A DNA stretch of 64,000 bases from Ustilago trichophora (Eukaryota; Basidiomycota; Ustilaginomycetes; Ustilaginales; Ustilaginaceae). The stretch is taken from the NCBI GenBank assembly GCA_900323505.1, contig OOIN01000010.1, forward strand, positions 558,001-622,000, written 5' to 3'. Positions 1 to 12,270 of this stretch are shown piece by piece. The notes beneath the pieces were generated by a model. That model did not search any database. It was given only the letters and a program-made list of their open reading frames with translations, and was not told the origin of the DNA. Positions within the stretch are counted from its first letter, which is position 1. Every line of letters starts with the position of its first letter. The position numbers and the translations under genes were made by a program.

Positions 1-3000
1 GGGTATGACGAGCAAGATGGCTTGTGATGCTGGAAAGGTTCGAGCGACCAGGTCGAGTGGGGATCAAGACGAAAGCAAAGGTGAGTTCGGTCTTCTCACA
101 ACGCCGGTCAACCGATGTATCGAAGTCGAGGGATAACCTTGTGTCAGGATAGACTCGTCGTTGGAGCGATCTTAAGAAGGAAGCCGACGGAGGGGCAAGT
201 GGCTGACGATGTGCTGATCGATCTGCAAGAGTAAGATGAGCACCAAGACACAAAAGACAACCCCAGCGAGAGGGACCGCGTGATGGATTGTGCGGTAACA
301 AAAGGGAGTTCTGCCGGCCAAGAAGCGGGGCTAGGCGAGTACCACTGGATTGGGTCTATCTCCGATGGCGTGAAGAGAGAGAGATCGCTGCGTGATGCCG
401 AGTATCGCCGTAGTGATGAGACGCCTGAAATACGACGAGGAGCGCAGAATTACGCACTGTGCGTGCTACCTTGGAAAGATCAAGCAGATCAAAGTTTGGT
501 CAAGAATGGCTGCGTGCAAGTGAGGCGGCGTGTTCTGTTTTTGGTGTGCGCGTACGAGTAGAGTCAAGGTTGCGCTTCACAAGCTTAAGCTCGGCCGTGG
601 CACAGGACGCGGTATTGGCCGAATTGAGTTTTGAGTCGTGCGCGTCGTCGAACAATCGAGATCGAGACGCAGCTTTTTGTGCAGGAAGGTCACACGTCTG
701 CTATGTACTGTAACAGAGGCGCGATTCAGCGCAGCCAGTGATGCAGAGCCCGCCAAGGACGTTGCAGCGAGAGATTCGGCGAGCTCGGCGTTGATGTGCT
801 GAACGCTCCCCTGCTGGCAACCGTTGCTTTTTCCCACGATGGTCGTGCCGGTTTTCGGAGCGATTTGGAGCGATGCACAATCGAGCCAAGGATGAGCGAG
901 ATGCAAGCACCGCTGAAAAGAGCGGCAATCAAGCGTTTGGGGCGATGTGAAGTGAAGATCGGAGGTCAAGATTCCGTGCGGAGCAGCAGTGCGATGCCTG
1001 GTACAGCACGCTAAAGTTGTGTGGCGCTGGGCTGCGGTTCTGAAAGGCTGTGTACCTTTTCACAGTGCAGACATGGACTGCGGTGCCGCGGGCTGGATAT
1101 GAAGTGAGGGTCGATTATTCGAGGTCTAGCCAGCGTGAACCTCTCCGAGAAAGGTCGGATTTGAGGCTCGTCTTGTGCACCTTTGGAGTATGGATGGTAC
1201 TGGGAGAAAGCCAGGTGTGCCCCGCCGGCTCTGACGAAAAGGTTGTGAATTGAACGTCAAGATTAGGTCTTGGTCGTCCAGATGTTTGCGGTGGAACAAG
1301 GAGCACTTGATCGGGCGAGAGAAAAGCACGCGGTGAGGCAAGCTAGTTCTGTCCACAGCCGTAGTCGTTTCCGAACGTTGATTGACTGATCCGAAGCTAA
1401 GCTCTTGGACTTGGAACCACACTGAAGGAAGTCCTATCGCGCACTGACGAGGGCGTTTCTGCAATGTGACAAAGGTGACACACAAGCAAGCGCCGATGCG
1501 ATGTTGAGCACGATGGTTGGGTGGGACCGTGCAGGGATGCTACCGAAAGGACTTGGCTGAGTTTCCGCCTGGCTGGCTGGTTCGTGGCAACGAGCTCCAA
1601 GAAAGGCGATGCAAAGGCGATTGAATGAGGAAAAGGGCCAGACTGGTCCGAGCCAAGACGGAGGAGGATGCGAAACAAGTTAAGGTTCGAGCAGCGACAC
1701 AACCTTGATAGATGAAATGAAGTTGAGTTTCGTGGGCAAAAGGAAAAGACGCGTGAACCCGTCGGATTGAAACGTGCCCTGCGAGGATTGTCAGATGGAG
1801 CGCCGCCGTTCTATCCGGTTGTCGTGTTGCTGCAGATGATAAGGACGGCTAATGGTGAAATGAAGAAGGAAGCTTCCACGGCGGAATTGCGTTGGCCTGC
1901 AGCTCGAGGTGCAAGATGAGCTAACGATCGTCGGATCCGACCACGCGGAAGAGCAAAGGCTAGAGCAACCCACTTGAGGTGTGATAAAAAGGACCAGCCA
2001 GCCACAGGGGGGAGGATTGGGGACCATACGATAGCCAGTCCAAAGAATGGCAGTAGTCCGCGTGAGAGGAGAGACTGATTCGAGTCTTGCAAGGTGTGAA
2101 GATGGAAGCGATTGGACACTCTAATGAAGGAGAAGAGAGGCTGTAAAGTTTGATGCGAAGACGGTATGATACAATGCTTGATGCTGAGATGCGTCTGCTG
2201 TTGCGGGACTGTTTGCGGATGAAAGAGACGGGAAAGAAAGAGGATGCAATGTTAGCATGGTCAAGCCTTATTGTCACAAAGACTGCATCAGCAACCTTGT
2301 TGCCTTCTCGCATGACGCATCATTGGTGTGGAGGCAGCTGGTCATGACGGAAGCGTGGCATCCGTAACGTTCCTGGTAGCGTCGGATCCCTTTGTGAGCC
2401 CCAATGACCATCTCCTCCTTTGTGACGAGGCGGCCGCTTCGACCTCATTCGTATTCTTCATTGCCTGCCTTGGCTATGACTCGTGTCTTGCGAGAAACGC
2501 CGCACCTACAATGTTTCCTGCCATCATCGCTACTTGGTTGGCATTCCACGTACTTGAGTCGTGGGCATCAAGACCTTCCAAATTGTATCCCTCTTCGCGC
2601 TGACAAGGCGTTGTAGATTTAGATGCATGTTGTGCATCTGCGAGGAGTCGATGCAGAGAAAAAGAGCGCCTGATCCGATGTCGGTGCATGCCGTTGTGTT
2701 GCTACTTACGTGATGCGAAAGATCGGTGAGCGAGTATTGGAAGTCGAACTAAGCTGCACCGGGATAGTGTCACAATGTTTGACACGCGTCTGGCGACTTG
2801 ATCCGTGGGCGAGATAGAGGGATGCCGAGCGCTTGAGCCTGGCAGTGTAATTGAAATGTGAAATGAGGCAGCCCCGCTGTCGTATCGAATTCGAAGCCGT
2901 TCGTTGACGAGAGTGGCGAATCCTGGACCGTTTACGTGAAAGCCATGAGTGCCAGATGGGCAGAGAAAGGTGACCGAGAGTTTGAGTCAGAGGCTGACGG

Positions 3001-3513
3001 GGAGAACATGGGGCCTGTCTACGGAGAAGGCATTGCTTGTGAAGGGGAGGAGCGTACGCCTGAGTGTAGCGGATGTGTGCCTGTGCCTGTTTTGTGGGGG
3101 CAGCTTGACGGAAAACGAAGAAGAAGAAAAAAAAGATCGACGTTCGATTAGGATGGCAAATGAAGTCACACGGAGGAGTGGCGTTGTGTTGTCCTGTTTG
3201 CGTTTGAATTTCCTGACAGACTCGCCACAACTGGACGAAGGGTCTGGGTTGGGTGACAATGGAGCGCTGACCAGAGAGCAAAGATGCGGTCGAAGGAAAA
3301 GACGGGAGCAAGGTGCAGCTTGGTCGTATGTCGAGGACCTTGTGCAATCTGTAACCAAGACGGTATGAGAGAGGGTGGAGATCGGTTCGGTGTGCACAGT
3401 GGATCGAAAGGTCTAGTCGAGGATCCGAAAAGGCTGGAAGAGGAAGGGGAAGAATAGAGAACGGAAGTGACGAAAGAAGTCAAGAGGAGAGGAAAGCAAA
3501 GAACCCAACGATG

Positions 3514-3547
3514 CAGTGGTACCAGAGCGACAGTGGTACCAGAGCGA
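3514..3547. repeat. 17-bp perfect tandem duplication
   Basis: The 17-mer at 3514-3530 (CAGTGGTACCAGAGCGA) is repeated exactly and without a spacer at 3531-3547. Each copy contains a GGTACC palindrome. It lies in gene-poor DNA and no function is evident. Confidence 0.9.
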
Positions 3548-3942
3548 GCCAGATCAGGCGTTTGCTATTGGAAAAAAGAGTAGCCAGAGGAGGACGAGGA
3601 CAAGAACAAGGAGGGAGACGAGGCAAGAAAGCACGATTGCAGCCAAGTGGCCGAATAGTTAGAGGAGGCAAAGAAAGCAGTCTCGACCTTTGACAAGCAA
3701 AGCAATCGCCAAATGGACCCAGAAGAGAGGATCAAGCGACGCACAGGAAAACGGAATTCGGCAATCGCGCCTTGTATGCTGCCAGAGCCCAACAATGTTT
3801 TCGGAAGGGACGATGGCCAAGCGCGATCAACTTGGGCTGTCGTGCAAGTGTTGAGAGGGGATACCACACACGTACATACACGCACTCGTGTACGCAGACG
3901 CAAATAAACACAAACACCGGTGGCGGAAAGAGGGTCAAGTCA

Positions 3943-3972
3943 AGAGAGAGAGAGAGAGAGGGAGAGAGAGAG
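3943..3972. repeat. (AG)n microsatellite
   Basis: An almost pure AG/GA dinucleotide run, interrupted once by GG near 3961, sits in the purine-rich part of the gene-poor block. It is a simple repeat with no coding role. Confidence 0.9.
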
Positions 3973-5614
3973 GAGAGGGAAAATGCGAGCGACTGTGCAC
4001 CGTTGGAGATGCCGTTGCTGTCAAATGGAGAGAAAGGTCGGAGTTCTTGGTCATCACAACATAAACAAGAAGGAGCGAAGAAAGCGACGAAACACAGACA
4101 GCCAGCCAGTCAGCGAGTCGAAAGGGAATCATGGTATCAGATGAGCCATTCAACATGACACGACAGGAAAGTAGAAACAACAGCAAAAGCAAAGAACAAA
4201 GAGAGACAGAGAGACAGACGTCCTGTACAACTGTGCAGCACTCCATCGGCGCTAGGTCGGAGGTCGAAACAGAGGAAAACAAAAACATGCTGAGCGAGCG
4301 GTCAATCAAACGTGTCTGTCAGCCTGTCTGCCAGTCGCTGAGTCTCGCCCAATAGTCGGTTCGTCTCAAGATGCAAGGTCAATCGGCGTTTCTATCCCAG
4401 CTGCTACCAACTGCATCCATCCATCCATGCTGTCCTTTTTCTTCTTTTAATTTGTGAGAGTTGACGAATTGCTAAATTGGTCCGTCCACTGCAAAGTCAT
4501 AATCGTATCCATTACATTGGCGCTGACAAGCTCCATTCGAGAGTAGCGGCTGGTGATGCTGATGATGATGTTGATGACATCTCTCCTTTCATTGCTTTGA
4601 TTTGCTCTGATCGAGACCAAGCCATTTGGGGTCTCTCCGAACCACCATGCGGATCATTGTCGGAGCCAATCCGAACCGACACAGACAGGACGGCAGGTTT
4701 TTAGTTTTTAGTTTTTTAGTTTTATTTTGTATTTATTTCATTTTTTCTATGCGCAAAAATGAGACGTCTTCGCAAAATGAAGAGAACGAGAGAATCAAGA
4801 AGAAAAGAGGCTTGTCATGCAAAAGCGGCCGTGCGCGCGGTCCTGTTGTCAAATTCCTGGATGCGACACCTTCTCCAAGCTCAGAAGGTCAAGCCCAAGG
4901 GTGTTGAAGCGATGCTTTTGCTTTCATCTTCTTGACGGAAATCAACGGTGGGGCACGAAATGAACGGCGGAATGGACAGGCGGATGTCGCAAGGCAAGAC
5001 AGCAGGGACAGCCGCCAAAACTTTTGCCGTGGTGACCAAACGCAGTCGAACACCGAAAGCCTCAAGGTTCCTTGTACAATACCAAGTTCGGTTGCACGTA
5101 TAGCCAGCAAGCAGTGGTGCTGTCGCAGCGTACAGTCGGAACAATCAATCTTGATTTCCACGACTCGGTGACCAGGCGTCCGACCACACCATAAGCAGAT
5201 AGCCTAACTCGCTGTCGGATCGTGCCGAATTAGATTCTCGTGCAACACCGTAGCGAGGCCAATCAGAGCATCTACTGTCAAATTACCTTCACCAATCATT
5301 TACCCAACAATCAAGAAAGAGCCTCGGCAAGCAACGACCCTGCCAAGAGCACAGATTTGCGACAGATTCCGAGAGAGAGAATCGTTTTGCATGAACACCA
5401 TCCCACGTACAGCATCAACGTTGCGCAAGAACAATGAAGCGCTTTCGGGTCTGTTGCACCGCACACCGGAGCAATTTTCATGGCATCAACAGCAATCGAC
5501 AAAAGGACTGCTGTAGGTCATTTCAGCCGTATCACATCCGTCGTTCGTCCGAAATGGAATGAATACATGTGACGATTCGAGGAGGTTCAGGACAAGGTTA
5601 ATCTGGATACTCGC

Positions 5615-5628
5615 TACAGTATACTGTA
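5615..5628. promoter_or_regulatory. 14-bp palindrome TACAGTATACTGTA
   Basis: A perfect 14-nt palindrome made of TACAGTA followed by its reverse complement. A related inverted pair, TACTGTA and TACAGT, lies at 5844-5859. It belongs to the window-wide TACTGTA/TACAGTA motif family. Whether a protein binds it is unknown. Confidence 0.4.
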
Positions 5629-6185
5629 TATCATTGTTGAGCACCTCTCGCCGATCGAAAATGTCGGCATGGATTTTTGGCATTAGCAGAGCCGCGACGT
5701 TTCGTACAGCAGACAGGGTCCATAGAGCGGCAGCTCGGAATGTTATTTTTCAGAGCTTTACCAAGTTACACCAGCATGATTGGACAGCCAGGAAATGGGC
5801 AGCTAAAAGTAAACTCAAGCTTGAGAGTGTACCGGTGCGTTTGTACTGTATCGTACAGTGTTTGATGCTGAATGCGTCTGCGATAGATGCAGCTCGTTCT
5901 GTGTCCTGCACGTCTGAAGCTGATGCAGCGCGCTACAGTAATTACCGCGGCCGAGCACCTCTCTCGCTTGCTTGCTTTGCTTTGCTTGCTTGCACCAGAC
6001 CGGTCGAAAGCGTTCCGTGATTCCGGCCCTGCTTGACTCCGCTTTACCGTTGCCTTTCCTGCCTTTTCTTACAGGCCTCTGCCTTGTCAAGGATTCCATC
6101 CCACCAGATCTGCCAAATCTGTCCTAACGCCAACAGGGGCGATGCTGCTAGATCCTAGGGATGGATCGACTCGTCCAATTTAATA

Positions 6186-6229
6186 TTTTTTTTATTTTTT
6201 TTATTTTTTTTTTTTTTTTTTAAAAAAAA
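6186..6229. repeat. T-rich tract followed by A8
   Basis: Runs of T interrupted by single A bases are followed directly by a short A run. This simple-sequence tract could fold back weakly on itself. No gene abuts it. Confidence 0.85.
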
Positions 6230-8369
6230 GGCTGCAAAGAGCGCCAGAAGGAGCCAAAATCCGGATCGGCGGGACCTCACCTTTCATGCGTGTTTGGGCT
6301 GATGAAGTCCTATGCCTCTTGTTTCTGATGTCTGAGCGCACATTCTCTTGTGCTGGTGATCATGGCAGGATGCTTCGTATTGCATTAAGGAGCTGTGCGG
6401 GGGAGAAAGAAAGAGCGTGGGAGAATGTTGTTTCAGTCGGGACCATTGCTGCTCGGAATCACAGCCGCTCGCTCGGAAAGGCCGAAGAATTCAACTACCT
6501 TTGTCGAATCACCGATACGTGCCCTTGGCAAGCCTTGTCCTTGACCTTTCACAGCACAACACACTTTGACTGTAAGGGCCAAACTTGTTTCTTCGACAAA
6601 AAAAGTTGTCAAGGGGTACAGTATCTTTCGAGTGTCATTTGCGTTTGTATGCTGATTGCAGCACTCCTGCACGAGCGTCGATTCATCAAGTTCACTCTTG
6701 ACAAGCAGTGAGCCTAGAGGTCAACTGTCACCTTGGATCGGCATCGGTCAAGGCCGCCTTTTTTTCTGTCTTTAAATTGCCCTTTTCGATGCTTGGTGCC
6801 AGCATCACGCCCTAGCTCGCCAGCTCACTAATGTCTATACTATTGTCGCTGGCAGATATACTGTAGAGAGCGGCACCTTGTGTCGCGGGATGCATCACCA
6901 AACTTTTTTCTCACGCTTCACACGATTCGTGAACCTTAATTGCTAGGAAAAAATTAAAACGCAAACCATTCGAGCTTCAGACGTGTTCGATTCTTCATTC
7001 CCTGATTCTTCATTCTTCGCGTTGCAACGGCGAACTGGACGAGACAACAGGCTTGCGGAGAATCAACACCGAGCCAGGCCGGCAATGGTTGGGGTCATGC
7101 TCCCATTTTTGCGACTACGAGCCAATCTGAACAAGGGTTTGCCATCAGTGTCATCTCGACTTTGCGTTTCCTGATCGACCAGCAGTTGGAGGAAAGCGAC
7201 AATCGCACATGCATCGCGGCTTAGCGAGCTAGGTAAAGGTAATCACACATGCTGTATCTTTTGAAGCATGCGAGCTTGCTTGCACCAAATGCCTTCAACT
7301 CATCGGGCTTGATCGGATTCGCTCCGACAGCATGGGCCTGTTTATGGGTGGAACACAGCACTGACCCAAGAAAGTGCTCTCTTGAACGAAGTAGTCAGTC
7401 GACCTGTGATCGCGGACCGTGGGCGTAGTGACTTTTGCTGACGCCCAGAATTAGATCGAGCTAACGTATGAGGTGCGTCGGCTGACTTGCGGTCAAATTG
7501 AAAAAGCGTGATCGTCTCGAACACTGCTGAGAACACAGTATTGGCCGTCGCCTCTCGGAGAATTGTCTGAGAGTACTGTAGAGCTTTTGTCTAGGTGCAG
7601 CCGCAAGTTTGGCCAAGATCAGAGTCTACTCTCGCAATCATCCCAAGGCCAGCCAGCTTTGACAACCAGCAGCGGTTTATCAAGTCCGAGCTCCGGATCT
7701 CTCAGCGCTTAGTTCACGAGTCTTGATGGCCAACAGCTACCTCAAATCCTACCTCGATTTAATCGTCTTTGTCGAACTTCTCTCTTCACCGTCTTTCCCC
7801 GCGGTCTGCCTCGTGTGCGGGCCGACTTACAAGTTTCACCCTACATGTGGCAACCAACTCCGAGCGTGATTGGAAAGCCTCGCTTCATCACCTCATTGAC
7901 CTCCTCGCAAAGCTTGCAAAACTCGCAGTCCACCGCTCAAGCCATACAAACGATCTTCATGTGACGTCGAGGTAGCACACTCTTTCGTTATTCGCTTCGG
8001 AGATTTCAGGGTCCAAATCTCTTGCCCTCATTCTCCTGCCATTCCCACGACTTCTGCAAACAAAACACTATCTTGTTCAGCAGCTCGCCGCATGCACGAG
8101 CGGAGCTCATATCAAAAAGAGATGCCGAAGCTGCTCGGTAAGTTGAACCGAGCCAAGATCAGCACCCTGCTCCGTTTTGTACCGTCTCGCTCCACCTACA
8201 AGAGAGTCTTGCTCTTGTATCAATGCTACGAGCAGATCTGCTAGCAACTTTCGGGGACTCACATGGAACAAAAAAAGAGGACCTTCCATCTCCAGCTCCT
8301 CGGGCACTTGCAAGTGAAACGTGTCGGGGCGATGGCTTCGGAAAGGACTTGGCAAAGCAACAAATGGGG

Positions 8370-8409
8370 TTTTTTTTTTTTTTTTTTTTTCTTTTTGGAA
8401 AAAAAAAAA
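8370..8409. repeat. poly(T)/poly(A) inverted tract
   Basis: About 21 T residues are followed, after CTTTTTGG, by about 11 A residues, so transcripts from either strand could form an A-U hairpin. It lies in gene-poor DNA. It could also mark an old poly(A) insertion, but no element body is recognisable beside it. Confidence 0.85.
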
Positions 8410-8988
8410 CACTTTGTGGTGCATCTAGCTCGGAGGAGTGCGGCCAACTGCTGTGGCTGTTGCTGCTTAACAGCAAGGTTGCAGGTTGCTCTTCTCTATG
8501 TGATGGGTTGCCACGCTTCCCCTTGCACTGCGACATGGCGGTTATGCCTGAATGTCTCAGATGTGCATGAGGGAAACCCTTTTTTTCGTGGTCGCCGTGG
8601 AATCCTATGCTCGGCTGCGGGTCTTGTTACTCTTTTTTGGCTCTGCCATTCTGCCCCAAATTGGCGGTTCCAAAATTGCTTGGAAGCTGGATCCGACGCG
8701 CGCGTGGCCATTCTTCTGCTTCTATGCAAAGCAAATTCGCAAGCCAAGCCAAGCCATGCCATGCCATGCTAAGCCTGCTTCCGTCCGTTGTCAATCTACA
8801 GTAGCAGCAATCGGTCGACGCCACTCTACAGTCTAGGCTGCCACCTGTTTCTCACCTTGTCCCGTCGGCCCACACCTGAACAGGACACTTTTCTTGTTCT
8901 TCCGCGCTGCACTGCACTGCACGATGAATGACATGAGAAAGAAAAAACCATAGCGATGCTCTTCTTCACGTCATCCCCGAGGCCAACC

Positions 8989-9017
<29 letters not shown>
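8989..9017. repeat. poly(A) tract, about 29 nt
   Basis: An uninterrupted A run of about 29 nt preceded by CCAACC. No retroelement-like ORF or target-site duplication is visible next to it, so I call it only a homopolymer. Confidence 0.9.
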
Positions 9018-9019
<2 letters not shown>

Positions 9020-9725
9020 GTGACAACCTCACCGGTATAGACCCTTCCTAAGATAATCCATGATGGAAAGCAGCATCGCAGCAGCTCTGTACGTCCCTCT
9101 TCCCCTCCAACGAGTCCAGACAATGTCTCGAAGCCGGGCTTCCCACATCGCTTTCCTGTTCTCAAGTGCAGAGCTGTCAAACCAAAACCAAAAAATAAAA
9201 AGGAAGCATCCCGTGTTTCAAGACAAAAGCGCCACATTCTACTGTACATCGGACCAACTCTGTCAAATCCTTCGCACTTGCTTCGTTCGTTCAATGACAC
9301 CTTCTCACAGAAGAGGTCGCCGTTTCCGTTGTCTCTGCGATAATTCCGCGGATCTGCACCGGGCGTGGCAGCTACTGTACACAGAAGTCTGGTCAATTCC
9401 ATCCTCGAAACCCAGTCTACTCCGTTTCAAACCCAGTATCTGATTCCGCACAGAAGGCCAAGACTGGTCGCTTCATTCGCTTGACTTGCTTCTCCGTCAT
9501 TTCTTGCTTTCTTTGCTCTTTTTTTTTTCCGCTGCACAAGGCTTCGAAACAGTTGTTCTTTGTTCACTCTGCGCACGTGATCAAGAGTCCATCGGTATGC
9601 CAGACATCTTTCGAGCTGTTGAATATGCAACTCTTTTCCACGACGTCGTTTGAACTAGACAGTACATATTCGACAGTGTCACTAACGCCGATGCAGCCGA
9701 TGGCAACACCAGACTCGCTGGTATC

Positions 9726-11394
9726 TCAGAGCTTGTTGGCCGTTCGAGGATGAAACTTGTCCAGGTAGGCAAGGAGACGGTTTGCTTCTCGCTCACCAGA
9801 CACGTAGGCTCCGGCAGCTGAGCCACGGTCTGTGAGTTTTCGCATCCAAAACATAAAAAGAGAAACTCGACTGTGTCAGTATGGTCTCTTGGGCATGGCT
9901 GCCAGGAATGAAAAGCGGCTCATACTTACGATTGATCTCTGTATGTTCACCGGCGAAACCCAGTCGACCACCCCAAAGAGGCCTCGAGAGGGCCTCAAAG
10001 TCCAATGGCGAGGTGCCGCTGGCAGTCGAGACGGGTGAAGTGGTTGCACCTCCGGTGAAAGGCTGTTTTGCCCATCTGGAGTAAAAGACGTGCTTGGGCT
10101 CCTTTGCGCCCTTGGCACCTCCGATGCGGGCGGTCAGATAGGCGTGAAGCGCATTGCCTGCGTCCAAACGCTCAAAAGCTTCCAGCTGCTTGCCTGCCTC
10201 TGCACCGACCATGACGAGCAACGAGTTAGATGCGCCATTTTCGGTCGCCTCGGACCCCTCACCTGAAAGTGACGAAACAATCAGCGTAGTCGAAGAGTAC
10301 AACTCCCAAAGCTTCTTCTCGGCCTCGCTCTTGACCATCGAAGACGGCGCAGGCGCAGAAGAAGGCAGCACCAGGAATGTCCCCACTTTCGCATTCCACC
10401 AAGCCTGGGCATAATTGAGCAGAACCTTGTTCAAATTTCCAACCGAAACTCGCTTGATTGTCTCCAATCTACGCTCTGGCAATGCTGGCTCAAACAGTCC
10501 GCCTGCCGCAGTCTTTTTAAGCACGGCAATGGGGATGGTAACGAGAGCGGTACGGGCGACGTATTCGTGTCCTTGCTTGGTGGTGATCTTGACGTTGGAA
10601 GAAGATTGTAAGTCGCGAACGGATTGAACTTCTTGGCTGGTGTGGATCGAGGTTCCGAGCGAGGTGATTTCGTCGACGAGCTTGTTGATGATGCTAGTGA
10701 ATCCGCCTTTGGGAGCGGCGTCGGTGCCCGCGAATGCCTGCTCGAAGCCGTGCCATTTCAAGCTGGTCTTTTCCAGCTCGATACCGAGGGGGATGTGTAG
10801 CATTCTTGCAACCTCCCGAGCCGCTTTTTTCTCTTGCTCAGATTCGAGTCCTGCGAAGAGGGGCGAGTTTTCGCTGTACAGAAAGTCGGCGAGAGAAGCA
10901 CCCGCATCCGGTGCAGTAGCACCTTGATCATGAGCAACGAGTTTTGCCGCCTCCTGTGCCTTTGCCAAATTTCCCGTCAACTTTTGCGATAGCCCTTGCG
11001 ACAGAGGACCATGTTCTCCCACCACCACCGTTTCTCTTGGGCTCGGAATCGTCACCGGAATGTTATACTTATCAGTTAGCTGTTTCAGAGGACTACCCTC
11101 TAGATAGCCGTGCATCCAGGAACAACCAAAATCGCACCAGAAATCATTGCCACTTGGACAAGCAACGGTACGAGAATTGTCATTCACATCCGTCTTTTCC
11201 GTCCAGGTATGGGTAAATGCACGACCACCTATACGTTGACGTGCTTCTAGGATTGCGACTTTTCTTCCGGCCTGTGATAGTTTGAGAGCTGCGGAGAGAG
11301 CTGACCAACCAGCACCGATGATTAAAACGTCGATGATGGTGTTTGATGTTGCTGCTGCTGTTGTTGCGAGGGTTGATGCTGTGGTTTGTGCCAT
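9726..11394 (-). CDS. FAD-dependent amine oxidase (polyamine/monoamine oxidase family), two exons
   Basis: This is a flavin amine oxidase, predicted to oxidise a primary or polyamine substrate to an aldehyde with release of H2O2. Exon 1 is 11394-9930. A 100-nt intron (9929-9830, GTAAGT...CACAG) interrupts it, and exon 2 is 9829-9726, giving 522 residues. Splicing restores the conserved C-terminus: GRLGFAGEHTEIN is followed by HRGSAAGAYVSGEREANRL, the usual end of the FAD site in this family. Reading through the intron would replace it with an unrelated tail. The N-terminus has the dinucleotide-binding motif GAGWSA (about residues 27-32) and the EARQRIGGRAF segment (about 51-61). No signal peptide and no peroxisomal SKL-type end are visible (it ends TANKL). 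The exact substrate (spermine, spermidine, monoamine) cannot be told from sequence alone. Confidence 0.88.
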
Positions 11395-11763
11395 TGTTGG
11401 AATGCTGCTCGCCAGGTTGTATGAGAAGGGTAGAGAGAGAAGAAGGATGAAAAGTGGTGGTGATGATCAAGAAACAAGGTGGAATAACAGATGATCCAGT
11501 AACTGTGAAGGAATGATAGCGCGGGTGAAAATGCAAGTTGGTGTAAGCAAAATTGTCAAAGTGGGGGTTAGATCTTGAACGCGCGCGCATGGATCACCTT
11601 TGCAAAATTCCACTTTGTCACACATCCTCACTCGTTCAGACCATGTAACACCATTCAATAGTTAAATTATCAAACCCAATCGCAACAGGTACATTACACA
11701 CAAGGATAAAGCTTCGGTTGCAAAACAAGGTGATCACATTATGAAAACAGAAAAGAAGCAAAG
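11395..11763. promoter_or_regulatory. intergenic region between amine oxidase start and MED25-like end
   Basis: This 369-nt gap lies downstream of the MED25-like stop and upstream of the amine oxidase ATG, so it should hold the 3' end of one gene and the promoter of the other. On the minus strand the part nearest the amine oxidase ATG is pyrimidine-rich, as expected for a fungal leader. No specific site was recognised. Confidence 0.4.
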
Positions 11764-12063
11764 TTACTGAATAAATCCCAAAGCACGTAGCTGATCCATA
11801 GTCATTGGTTTGCTAAAGTCTAAGCCTGTACCTGAACCTGTATCTGTTCCATTAGACTGTTGTTGATGTTGCTGAATTGGTTGCACTTGCTGTTGGGGAA
11901 TAGCGGTGACACCAAACGGGTTTAAATTGTTAAACATTTGCTGCTGTTGCTGCTGCTGTTGTTGTGGTTGTTGTTGTGGAGCAAACCCACCACCACCACC
12001 ACCTGCTGCTCCTGCTGCAGCAGCCATCTGGTTAAACAATTGCGGCATTGCCTGACTAAACGC

Positions 12064-12099
<36 letters not shown>

Positions 12100-12223
12100 T
12101 TGTTGTTGTTGTTGGGGCAAGCCTCCACTCTGACCACCAATGCCAAGTAGTTGTGCCAAAGCGGCCAAGTTTGGTTGTTGAGTCATTTGAGTCGCTACGC
12201 TTGTAGTGCTGTTGAATGCATCT

Positions 12224-12270
<47 letters not shown>

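Larger units (their letters stand above)
1..4300. other. gene-poor block, + strand purine-rich
   Basis: No reading frame here looks like a protein: the frames are short, overlap on both strands and have random composition. The + strand is visibly rich in A and G over most of the stretch, including an (AG)n run near 3943-3972. In fungi the transcribed-sense strand of promoters and 5' leaders tends to be pyrimidine-rich, so this fits a long upstream region of a gene transcribed leftwards beyond the window edge. A minus-strand pyrimidine tract ending in TTGCAG (224-229) could be a leader intron acceptor, but I see no matching exon. The regulatory reading is inference. Confidence 0.4.
4301..9725. 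other. gene-poor block, mixed composition
   Basis: No convincing CDS. The longest frame (6286-6711, +) has no family resemblance and sits in DNA full of homopolymers. The stretch contains T-rich tracts (6186-6221), a T-run and A-run pair (8370-8409), a long A-run (8989-9017) and many TACTGTA/TACAGTA heptamers, for example near 5615, 5843, 6861, 7573, 8796, 9238 and 9373. The last few hundred bases lie just downstream of the amine oxidase stop. No tRNA, rRNA, transposon terminus or long repeat was recognised. Confidence 0.4.

Noticed and set aside
290..310. Pheromone-response-like element (ACAAAGGGA) near 298
   Set aside because: The sequence reads ACAAAAGGGA with an extra A, and no mating-type gene is visible to support it.
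2706..3347. 213-residue minus-strand ORF in the left gene-poor block
   Set aside because: His/Arg/Ser-rich composition, a Phe run from a purine tract, overlapping frames on both strands and no family motif. It looks like pyrimidine-rich leader read as protein.
6286..6711. 141-residue + strand ORF
   Set aside because: No signal peptide, domain or codon pattern seen, and it is surrounded by simple sequence. A chance frame.
8259..8570. Several short ORFs with Lys or Phe runs near 8.3 kb
   Set aside because: Produced by the poly(T)/poly(A) tracts in all frames.
8989..9017. Poly(A) run as the tail of a retrotransposon
   Set aside because: No element body, reverse transcriptase fragment or target-site duplication next to it.
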